NCBI GenBank assembly: GCA_025200525.1
Contig: CM045761.1
Coordinates: forward strand, 63,644,009 to 63,708,008
Length of the DNA stretch: 64,000 nucleotides
Reading direction: 5' to 3'
Origin: Camellia lanceoleosa
Lineage: Eukaryota; Streptophyta; Magnoliopsida; Ericales; Theaceae
The notes beneath the pieces were generated by a model. The model made no database searches and had not been told where the DNA came from. It saw only the letters and a program-made list of their open reading frames with translations. Below, one piece after another: positions 35,518-45,077 of the stretch. Position 1 is the stretch's first letter, and each line of letters begins with the position of its first letter. Position numbers and translations under genes: made by a program.

Positions 35518-36651
35518 TGTTGGAAATATGATTTTTTATAGGCTTATTTTGGGCCAACTTTGAGCCCAAATTTGAGTGGGTCCCACATGTCTTTTGGGGT
35601 GGTCCAAAGAGATAACGTGTTCCTTGCTGCATGGCAAGTCACACGATGCAAACAGTTCGTCAAAACCATTTATGAGTGAATAGGAAGTTAACGTCGCTTT
35701 CAGTTTTGTGGAATGGACAATTAAAGAAGTAGAATGTGGGTTTTCTTGAAATGGTTGTCCCACATTGAAACTTAAAAAGAACTTATGTGTGTATATAAGT
35801 TCTAGATGGGAATACTCGGGTAGGGCATTAAGGGGCACCCTATTTTTGTAGAATGGATGAGTGATGAACAAAGTGAGTCTTGGCTCAAACCACCACACAA
35901 ACGCGCTGTCGCCGGCCGAGTCGAACCGAGCTGGGTGTGGTTGTGGGTTGTGGGTCGAGTTAGTCATAATATTAATTTTTTGAACAAAATTTATTTGAAT
36001 TTTTTTCCAAAAATTCTTACGGGAAAATTATCTTTTTTTAAACAAAATTAATTCAAAATTTGAATTCAAATTTCGAACCAATTTTGAATTCAAATTTCTT
36101 GTCCAATCAGTACCTCTTCTGGTTCCATTTCCAGTAGGTTCAAACTGTTTTTAACATATTTAAACTGCTTAGCAGTTCTGGATAGATTCAGTTTGTTCCC
36201 AGATAGATTTAAAACTGTTTTGCACCTGTTCAATTCAAATTCAGACCTGTTCAGGTTTGAAATGCATACTTGTTCGGCCCTGTAAATACCAGGACATTTC
36301 TAGCAGTTTAATCATTCCGAAAATCTTTTTTCTTGCCTTCCTTTGTGCTTTCTTGCATATATATTCTACATATTATTTTAGGAAAATTTCTGAGAGTATA
36401 GAACACAGGTTTTGTTCACCATACAGATTGTTTGAAATGCTACTACAATCTATGTAAAGATCATTGTATCCTAGGAGATAGACGTCATTTATCCGTAAAC
36501 ACCGAAGTGGGGCGAATCTATCTTAAGGATAAAGTGTCACACACTTGACTTGATCGTCTTTATACTTATTCATTTCGGTAAGAAAATTTTGTAAGTAATT
36601 TATTTTGATTTGTTTCAAGTTGTTTATTTTACACAGAAGATTGTTCTAACA
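35518..36651 (+). repeat. 5' LTR of copia B
   Basis: 1134 bp. TATA-like GTGTATATAAGTTC at about 35790. Aligns end to end with 53956-55077 with many substitutions and small indels, so an old insertion. No match to TGGTATCAGAGC follows; the bases after the LTR are ATCTTAAGACAGATTC. Confidence 0.95.
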
Positions 36652-37164
36652 ATCTTAAGACAGATTCAAATTATTCTGTTTAAACAAAATTTTTTGTTTA
36701 TTTCTTTTTCTTCCTTTCTTCTTCTTACAAAAATTATTTTATGTGCTTATTCAAAATAATATTCTAGTTGGATAATACAAATAATAGTAATATACTGTTT
36801 GACAAATAGTAGTAATATACTATTTATTTTCTTTGACGACTAATAGTAATATACTGGTAGTCATTAACAATTCAGAATATTTATTTGTGAAATTTGTTAG
36901 AAATTAATTTTGGTTTCAGAAATAATTTCTGAGTTTTCATTAATTAAAATTCTGTTTTCAGTATTTTAATTCTTGAAGTGTTGCAGAAATATTTTTCTAT
37001 GTAGAATTAATTTGTTTAAATAAAATTTTATTTTCAAATTAATAGGAAATAAAAGTTACAATTCTTATTTTTTTTTTATTTTTTACAGAATTAAAATTAT
37101 GTGTTTTTTAATTTTTTATGTAGTATAAATTCTAATTATAATTTTGTTTTATAATTTAGAATTT
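36652..37164 (+). other. Copia B 5' untranslated leader
   Basis: AT-rich. ATAGTAATATACT recurs three times (about 36783-36856). No ORF. Confidence 0.6.
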
Positions 37165-37973
37165 ATGGCTACTGAAACTAATGTTCAAATAAGTACTGGT
37201 ATGGTGACTACAATTGCTCTAACCCCTCTTCTTGTTGTGACTGTGCCAGTCAATCACGGTGAAAAGCCAGAAAAGTTCTTCGGGATTGATTTAAAAAGAT
37301 GGTAGCAGAAAATGTTGTTCTATCTTACTACTTTAAACTTGGCGTGTTTCCTCCGTGAGAATACTCTTACTCTGAACGAGGATGAAACCGACCAACAAGT
37401 GGTTGTTGTTTTCGATGCCTGGAAACATGCTGATTTCCTTTGCCAGAATTGCATGTTGGATGGACTTGATAACATATTGTACAACATCTATAGTCCTATC
37501 AAGACGGCAAAGGAACTTTGGGAGTCTTTGGAAAAAAAGTACAAAACAAAAGATGCTGGCTCGAAGAAATTCATAGTAGGCAAATTTATAGACTTTGTGA
37601 TGGTTGATTCTAAGACTGTGATTAACCAAGTTCAAGATCTCCAACTCATTCTGCAAGACATTCATGTAAAAGGCATGTCTCTCAGTGAATCCTTCCAAGT
37701 TGCTGCCTTAATTGAAAAATTACCACAAGGTTGGAAGGAATTAAAGAACTACCTCAAACACAAGCGCAAAGAAATGAATTTGGAGGAATTGATTATGCAT
37801 TTAAGGATATAGGAGGACAACCGTAATTTTGAGAAATAGGCTGGTAAGCATCCAATGGAGTCTAAGGTAAATGTGGTGAAACATGCTCCACAAGCAAAGA
37901 AACAGAAGTATTCTGGAGAAAGTTTCGCACAAGGCTCTAAAGGAGGAAAAATCAAGAAGTACAAGTTCAATGG
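37165..37973 (+). pseudogene. Copia B gag
   Basis: ATG at 37165-37167 (MATETNVQISTG). One frame runs throughout with stops at 37303-37305, 37810-37812 and 37837-37839. Blocks: FFGIDLKRW, KMLFYLTTLNLACFLREN, the UBN2-type core (FDAWKHADFLCQNCMLDGL, ELWESLEKKYKTKDAGSKK, KFIDFVMVDSKTVINQVQDL), then AALIEKLPQGWKELKNYL and a Lys-rich tail. It stops in KYKFNG, the residues before the zinc knuckle, where the first nested insertion starts. Confidence 0.92.
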
Positions 37974-37999
37974 TGTAACGCCTGAAAAATTTCGACAGG

Positions 38000-39560
38000 G
38001 TATATCTATTTATGCAACAAAACCCACCTGATGGACACACATATATATAACTAACTAATCCATACACCCATTTTCATTAAATCCCAAATGCCAAATACAT
38101 ATTGTTCACATCTCAATGCCCCAGTTCTAATTCCAAACATGCATTTTACAACAAGTATAAAATGAAAATCAAACAGATAAGTGCCCTACAAACTTACAAA
38201 TTTATCCAAGAACATTATTGGTTACACAAAATGGAGTTTCAACTCAACACAAATACAGCCTTGGGTTTACATTCAACAAATAACAATAAAACAAAAATGA
38301 AGCCTCAGCTCCGAGTCCTCCTAAGTCAATGTCTTGGCGGAAGCATAGCACCTGTACCTAAAATGATTTCCCTTATAGGGTGAGCTACAGTCCAGTAGAG
38401 ATATACTACACAACATATGAACAATGACAAGACTAAAGAGGAGTATGCTCATGATAAAACAGTTTATCTCTCTTTTTATGAAGCATGCAATGCTGAGATA
38501 CACAACCAATATAAAACCATTTCCATTTTTAAACCATATCTGTTACATGAATACGGGTTCTGTGAATCTCTAGGTGAGTGTCTGCAAGTAGGCCCTAATG
38601 CACTACCACTATCATTTTTACGAGTAAACTGGAAGGCTCGACACCTAATCGAGCGGTTCCACACCTCCTACCCAGATTCACCAAGTATTCATCTTTCTGC
38701 AAATAGATACAGTTCCAAACATTTCTAAAAAATAGATATATTTCCAATGAAATGAATGTAATGTAATGTAATGTCCAATGCAACAAATGAGGAATGTGGT
38801 TCAATTTACCTAAGTCTCATGCATTTCTATAACAATCATGGCTATCCTCCACAGATAGCCTAGAACAGATATTTCTAAACAGATATTTAAATAATTAAAT
38901 TCCAAAAATTCCGATAAATACAATCTATTCCACATCTCATCAAATATGAACAACTACACTAGTTTTCATATCACAATCACGTTTGGTAACCTCTCAAGGT
39001 TCATTTCTAACCGTGTCGGTTTTATACCAACATATACATTAAGCAAAATAATATCATTAATGCCCAAAAAAATATCATTTTCTTTCCAAACTCATTCTCC
39101 AAGCATTATTAAACTATGACATCCTATTTTGATCAAAAGTCCCCAAAATTAAATGCAATCCCTTTGTTTTCTTTAAAAATGCCCTTTTGGTCACAAACCG
39201 GTAAAAATTTCAAGATCAATCGAATTAAAGTCCATTTTTGTTCAAATTTAAAACATAGCTTTTTTATAACCTTACAAACATATTCCAAGTTTCCACTTTC
39301 GCAATTTGGGCATCAATTCTTTATTTTTCTCAAAATTTCCCTTTTAAGCAATCGAATTAAAGTCCATTTTTTCTCACAATCATGAATTTTTCAAAAATTC
39401 TAATTAAATTATATGCAACTCTAAACTCCCTATAATCAAATAAAAGTGCATAAAGAAGTGTAAAAAAAATTCCTTCCTCAAGCCAAGAAACTTTCAAATT
39501 TTTCGGCAACAGAAATTAAATTTTCTTGGAGCCAAACGACGCCTTTTCCGCCCTCTACGT
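38000..39560. other. Non-coding part of the nested insertion
   Basis: No supported gene. Short ORFs on both strands lack domains. An ATGTA microsatellite is at 38753-38772. GTCCATTTTT and CAATCGAATTAAAG recur at 39210 and 39350. Confidence 0.45.
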
Positions 39561-39581
39561 TTTGATCCAAAACACTTCAAT

Positions 39582-40213
39582 TTATGACCCCATCAGAACC
39601 TTATAATAGCTCCATTGGGTCTGATCACTAATTTTGTAAGAAAGAGGATTGTCACTGCAAATTGCTAGTTTTGCAGTAGACACATATATTGTTCCCATAA
39701 CTGGATCCGCATAAGTGAATAGGTAGCAAGCATATGAATTTAACAGTTTCTCCTCAAGAACAGTCTCAAATGTTTGTTGAAAAACCTTCTCATACCCACC
39801 TTCTACAAGAACTTTTGTTCCTTGAGCAATTCTTCCAACAGCAGCATCAGGAAAACTGGGACCCATTTTCAAGTGCTGCCACATATTTCCAGCAAGATCC
39901 TCAGCCATCTTGGTTGCCTCAGATGCTTCTTTCCCCATTTTCCAAGTACGTCCTTCACTGAATCCATCGTATTCTTCATGGAAGAGTCAGGGACCGGAGA
40001 GGGAGTCAAGTAAGGGTTGGACTCGAAAGGCATTGTGGTGGCAGAGTTGCCGAATGCGGTCCAATCATGGGCCAGGAGAGCGACGTCATTAAGGTCGAGC
40101 TTGAGGTAGGGAGCGTACTCGGAGAAGTGAGAAGGTTGTGTGTTGGGTTTGGTTCGATCACCTTGGTTTTCATTCTGATTTTGATTTTGATTCTGATTCT
40201 GATTCTGGTTCAT
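39582..40213 (-). pseudogene. GEM-like / GRAM-domain protein, exon 1 fragment
   Basis: Minus strand, ATG at 40211-40213. N-terminus is a Gln-Asn repeat (about 6 QN), then HFSEYAPYLKLDL, SNPYLTPSPVP and [16 protein letters not shown] one-base frameshift near 39925 moves the reading to a second frame with [48 protein letters not shown] and the start of a GRAM domain ending WSYYKV at about 39594. A donor-like AAG|GTTCTG follows, where GEM-like genes have an intron; the rest of the GRAM domain is not in the element. GEM-like proteins are plant GRAM proteins linked to ABA response and cell-fate control. Here a truncated, frameshifted copy. Confidence 0.85.
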
Positions 40214-40291
40214 GGTGGGTAGTTCTGGTTATTTGTTTGGATAAAAAATCAGATATATATATATATATAGAGAGAGAGATGAGATAGAGAG

Positions 40292-40489
40292 CTAAACAGA
40301 AGCAGTTTTCTTTTGCTGGAAGATAACAATATAAACAGGTACTGCAACACCAATGCCGAAAGCAGTGAAGACAGCTAGGCTTATCTTCAGCTGCTGATGC
40401 TTCATTCTATCCAAGTTGTACATGTGTTTTGCACGAAGGTAGTACGGTTCATCATGGCCATGGCCATGCCCTCCCCCCATCCTTTTCAC
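40292..40489 (-). CDS. Small His-rich single-membrane-span protein (COX7c-like?), captured copy
   Basis: Open frame of 62-65 residues (ATG at 40478-40480, stop at 40292-40294). It starts MGGGHGHGHDEPYYLRAKHM, has a basic stretch, then one hydrophobic span (ISLAVFTAFGIGVAVPVYI) and ends FQQKKTASV. The span with FG...P....Q is reminiscent of cytochrome c oxidase subunit 7c, and it looks like a conserved plant mitochondrial inner-membrane protein, but I am not sure of the identity. It is intact here, lacks introns and sits 80 bp before the GEM-like start on the same strand. Whether it is transcribed from inside the element is unknown. Confidence 0.5.
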   Translation of the reverse strand: MKRMGGGHGHGHDEPYYLRAKHMYNLDRMKHQQLKISLAVFTAFGIGVAVPVYIVIFQQKKTASV

Positions 40490-41012
40490 GCATGTTGAAT
40501 GGGACCTCCTATTCGTTGATTTGAAAAGAAATAATTCGGTTGAGGTGCGCAGCTTCGAGGCGCACGATCTCAGACCATTGTAGATGCTTCAAACAAGAAG
40601 AAAAGAGAAAAATGAATGAGGGAAAAGGAGTGGAGGGCAGCGCCCCCCCACGTGGTTGCCTTTCTTTACACAATAAAAAATATATAAACAGAGCACTAAG
40701 AATACCAAATATTTGATCTGAGAGGTTAGAATTATAATAACCATCCACTTTCCATCTCATCCAAGCACCACACTAGACTATGGTGGTGTCACGTAATCAT
40801 CAGCCACATGTTGCTTTTCGGTGCCACTAACTATATCGTGATGTTGAGCAATTGCCAAAACATTAGCTAAAGTGAATGTAGTGGGTCCTATTTTATTCAT
40901 TCCTCTAAAAAAAAATATTCCAATTGCCTAACAAGCAAATAATATCTACTCATCACTCTCACGTAGTGTTTCAGAGAAGGCCTGCTAAAAAAAAAAAGTT
41001 CGGGTCATTACA

Positions 41013-41288
41013 AATGGCAAGTGTTACATCTATGACAAAAAGGGACATCAGGCTAGAGATTGCCGTAGCAAGCAGAAAGGCAAAGGAAGGTCAAGCAAGA
41101 AGCCTGCTCAAACCAATGTGACCAAAGTGGACAAAATTTTCAATGGTGTAGATGACATAAGTCTTTCTACAGTTGTTTCTGAGGCAAATTTTGTCAGAAA
41201 TCCTAAAGAATGGTGGGTGGGCACTGGTACTACTCGTCACATCTGTGCCGACAAAAAGATGTTCACATCTTATTCTGTGGTGGATAAC
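41013..41288 (+). pseudogene. Copia B zinc knuckle and protease start
   Basis: Continues gag after the first insertion. The CCHC knuckle reads GKCYIYDKKGHQARDC, so its second Cys is Tyr. The aspartic protease box reads WWVGTGTTRHIC where the family has WWxDS/TG; the catalytic Asp is Gly. Both changes fit single base substitutions and would inactivate the functions. It ends at VVDN where the TR-GAG element starts. Confidence 0.88.
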
Positions 41289-43766
41289 TGTAATAACCCC
41301 GACCCGTAATTAGCTATTAATCGGTAATTAAGACTGCTACTGAGTGGATTAAAATGAATTGTGAGATTAATATGTAATTTGCACGATAATTGGCTTCTAC
41401 CTGCTACTTATAGCAATATCTGTTTGAAATTTTGCTTTAATATGTTAATTGGAATTTTTAGAACACCATGGCAAATTTTATAAAAAAACTGATTCAGTTT
41501 ACTAAAATCGCATGTGATTAAATTAAGCCTTAATTGGACCTATTTTTGAATAATTGAATTTTGTACTAATCTTGAATAAATTAAGGTTACTTGTGTTGAA
41601 TTAAATAATGCATGATTGGTACCTAATCTAGTCCTATTATTGACCCAAGATGAGAAATAGTGTATTATTGGGTTGAGGCATTGATGGTGTTGGCTGTAGG
41701 GAATCATAACCCTTGTGAGTGTGTGTTGGGTGAGTGCATGTGTATGCAAAGAGTGATGTGTGTGTGTGTGCTTTCAGCCGAATGAATAGGTTGTTGTCTC
41801 TTTCTCTTTGCTTCTTAAGTCCTTTGTGTTGAGAGTTTGGTCGTGTAGAGAGAGAGAGAGAGAGAGAAAGAGTTTAGCTAGAAGGTGAGGATGTGAGCTC
41901 AAAAGTTGAAGAAGAAGAGGAAAACTAGGAAGATTCACCCCTTGCTGCTGAAATAAGAAGCTTTGGGTAAGGGTTCTTGTTTAAATTCTGTGTTTAACCC
42001 CTCATGCATCATGTATACATTGAATCATCTAGTGGGTTTTAAGGTGGAGTCGGTTTTTGAGCAAAAGAATGGCTTGTGTGCATGTTATGGAGGACTATAC
42101 TTTGATTCATTCATGTTTTGGGTTTTGGCTCTTAGAATCTTCACATGCATGTAATTTTATATCATGTCCATAGTTTCAGAATTCATGAATTTGAGGATCA
42201 CCATTTGCATGTTATGAAAAACCATAGAAGAGTTGAAATATTGCATGAAGGAGTTTTGGTTCAAACCTTTCAAGAATTGATGAGTTTTTGAATAATAGAC
42301 GTTTCAAGGGTCTTGTATTGAAGTTTTCTAAAGCTATTTTTGTGTGTTTGATCAAATCATGCAAGACCCCAAGATTTGGAGGTGGTTTGGAAGCCATTTT
42401 TGTTGAGCTTGCTGCCTAGAATTTTACAGCTGACTCGAGCGAAGAAGTGGTGGCTCGAGCCAACATTTCAAGCTCTCAAAATTTTGCACTCTGTAAAAGG
42501 CTGGCTCAAGCGAAGAAGTCTTAGCTCGAGCGAGGTCTGTTTTTGCCTTCTACTGGCTCTAGCCAAGAAAAGATGGCTCTAGCCACCAACCTATTTTCAG
42601 CATGTTTTCAAAAGATGTTTTAAGTACATATCTTCACTCTCATCTCTTTATGGGCATTCTTAGGCATGATTTATGAGCCATTAAATATTAATAAGCTAAG
42701 AGATAACATAAGTAAGGGAATTAGGAAATATGTGTTGAATCCGAGTATATGGGCAATATGAACAAGTTGTGTAGCATGGAATGAATGGGAAATTAAAGTG
42801 AGAAAGCTAAGCCATGTATGACCACATGAATGAATAATAATGAGACATATTTTGTGCTATGTATTTTGTGATTGTAGGTCAAGACTCGAGGATTGATTGA
42901 CCATTTACGGGAACCACTGTGAGTAACGTTATCATAAAGATATGTTTATATGAAATTATGTTCCAAACGAGATATGATATGTTATGTTTTCTAAAATGAT
43001 ATATGTTTCTGTGAATGAACATTCCAAGTTTGAAATCTATTATGGCATCCATAGATAGTCCCAAGTCATGGGGGACAGCATGAAAATGCGGGTCCATGAC
43101 ATTTACGAGATCTCATTAGCCACTTTATCGTGGTGATATGTGTTTAATCGGTGTCCAGGACCGGTTACTCTAGTCAGAAGACGTTATGTGATATGTTCGA
43201 TATGTTCTATGGGATATGCCATTATTATGTTCTGATATGAGATGATTATGATTATGGTATGATCTGTTTTATACGTATGAAATGTTCGAAATTCGTTCAC
43301 TAACCCCTTTACCTTAATGTTATTCACTGGGCTTTAGCTCACTGTTTGTATATATATGTATTTAGGTGAGCATTTTGGAGTTCGAGCCGAGGGCTTTTGC
43401 CTGGAGTTCTGTTCTGTTGTCAGCCAGCCTTTGTATCTCACGAGGAGGTTCCCGAAGTGTTTTGGGTTCAAGTGTTGATTAATTCTGTTTATGCATGAGA
43501 CTTTATTTTAATTATGTTGTCTGTACGGAGGATACTGTAATGTGTGTGGTATAATATAATGTATGGTTGACTTATGGTTATGTATATAAAGTTTTTAAAA
43601 TCTTCTGTTTCATGTAAGTCAACACAGCTCATTAGACAACTATATTTACGTATCTGCTTCCGCTAGCCCCTTATCTTATGTTAATCTATACAGAGGCCTT
43701 CGGTAATCCAAGGATTACTGACCGGTTACGATGCTAAACCTATAGGGGCGAGTTTGGGTCGTGACA
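41289..43766 (+). repeat. 5' LTR of the TR-GAG element
   Basis: 2478 bp. Contains a GA microsatellite (about 41848-41867), a palindromic GGCTCGAGCC-type repeat block (42428-42585), and a late AGCTCACTG...GGTGAGCATTTTGG stretch common in gypsy LTRs. Ends GTCGTGACA. Confidence 0.95.
42428..42585 (+). repeat. GCTCGAGC / GCTCTAGCC repeat block in the LTR
   Basis: Units such as CTGRCTCGAGCGAAGAAG and TGGCTCGAGCC alternate, then decay to TGGCTCTAGCC. The matching block in the 3' LTR (49183-49282) has fewer units. Confidence 0.75.
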
Positions 43767-43769
43767 TAG

Positions 43770-43781
43770 TGGTATCAGAGC
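43770..43781 (+). promoter_or_regulatory. Primer binding site of the TR-GAG element
   Basis: TGGTATCAGAGC, complement of initiator tRNA-Met, three bases (TAG) after the LTR end. Confidence 0.93.
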
Positions 43782-44109
43782 ACGAGTTATACCGCACACA
43801 CGTGTCCATATGAGCTATAGAATGTCCTAGAAATGAAATAGGGACAATGCATTATCATATTTAAGTGTATAAACATATTTGAACTGAAAACGAATTGAAA
43901 TGAATCTATGAGTTAAGTAGAATAACATGTCATGAGAATTTCAAATACCGAATGTGGAATCTATGTGAACATGAACGCATGAAAGTAAGGAATCATGTGA
44001 CTGTATCTGAATTGAACTAGCAGTGTAAAACCATCTGATATGAAATGAAATGTGAAATCAGTGAGGACTTTCCCTTTGTTAATGGTTACCCTATTTGTGT
44101 GTAGATTAG

Positions 44110-45077
44110 TGGAAAGGACAAGGAATGTAGGCGAATCTGAATCTTCTGACGCTAGAATTAGCCGGTTAGAGGAAATGGTCGGAGCCTTAACTGAAAATCT
44201 GAAACAACAGTAACAAGGGCAAACATGTGTACTTGAACCAGTTAGTTACGATATGATAACACTGACGCAAAAATACAATAAGATGAACCCACCTGAATTT
44301 CTGGGGGGTGTTGAACCGTTAAAAGCCGAGGCTTGGGTTTTAGAAACTGAGAAAATATTTGAGGTATTTCCGTGTACTGAGGCACAGAAAGTTTTGTTCG
44401 CAACATTCACACTTAAAGAAGAAGCTAGGGGATGGTGGATGTTAGTCCGAAATGATAATGAGGGTGTGACATGGGATAGGTTTAAAGAAATTTTCTTCGA
44501 AAAATATTTTCCCCAATGCATATGAGATAGGAAAGTATCTGAATTTATACAACTGAAACAAGGCAAAATGACTGTGGCCGAATATGAAACAAAATTTACT
44601 GAGTTAGCCCGATATGCACCCCATATGATTGACACCGACTACAAAAAGGCTAGGAAATTTGAGGGTGGGCTTGACTTAGATGTGTATGACCGAGTTGGCA
44701 TCTTAAAATTACCAAAGTACGTGGATGTTCTTGATAGGGCCTTAATGTCCGAAGCAAACATAGCAGCTTTGAAAATATCCAAATCAACCGAACATAAAGT
44801 TGAAATGTCAAGTAATTCAATGGTCAACGTGAATGAGAAATTTGGGGCAATAACTGTGAACAAAGAAGATCAGGGGAGCAATATGAACAATGATATACCT
44901 GTCTGTAGAGAATGTGGGAAACAACATTGGGGTATTTGTCGCCATCTGTCAGGAGCTTGTTTTAGATGTGGTCAGAAAGGACACTTGGCTAAATCTTGCT
45001 CGCGAACTCATCCGAACAACAATAAGCCTAAATCTACGCCTTGGTTCCAGAAATACTCAGAACACCGAAATGACTAA
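44110..45077 (+). pseudogene. gag of the TR-GAG element
   Basis: One plus-strand frame with two stops, TAA at about 44211 and TGA at 44523-44525 (a likely CGA to TGA change). N-terminal short coiled coil (RISRLEEMVGALTENL), then the Ty3-type capsid: KMNPPEFLGGVEPLKAEAWV, KIFEVFPCTEAQKVLFATF, EEARGWWMLVRND, WDRFKEIFFEKYFP, and FIQLKQGKMTVAEYETKFTE. Ends with two zinc knuckles, CRECGKQHWGIC and CFRCGQKGHLAKSC. Typical gypsy gag; in an intact element it would form the particle. No protease, RT, RNase H or integrase follows. Confidence 0.92.

Larger units (their letters stand above)
37974..41012. mobile_element. LTR-bounded insertion carrying two host-gene pieces
   Basis: 3039 bp. Starts TGTAACGCCTGAAAA and ends GTTCGGGTCATTACA, the typical ends of a class of plant gypsy LTRs. 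The 5-bp AATGG is perfectly repeated at 37969-37973 and 41013-41017. No second LTR, primer site or retroviral domain lies inside, so it resembles a solo LTR. Its inside holds, on the minus strand, a small mitochondrial-type protein ORF and exon 1 of a GEM-like gene. 37975-39560 is non-coding; GGTGAGCTACAGTCCAGTAGAG near 38380 resembles gypsy LTR sequence. Confidence 0.75.

Noticed and set aside
35536..35967. Minus-strand ORF of 143 residues, with a similar one at 53943-54344
   Set aside because: Both lie in the copia B LTRs at the same place; an antisense reading of LTR sequence, interrupted differently in the two copies.
41540..43097. Small ORFs repeated at 48268-49779
   Set aside because: Duplicate readings of the two LTRs of the TR-GAG element, not genes.
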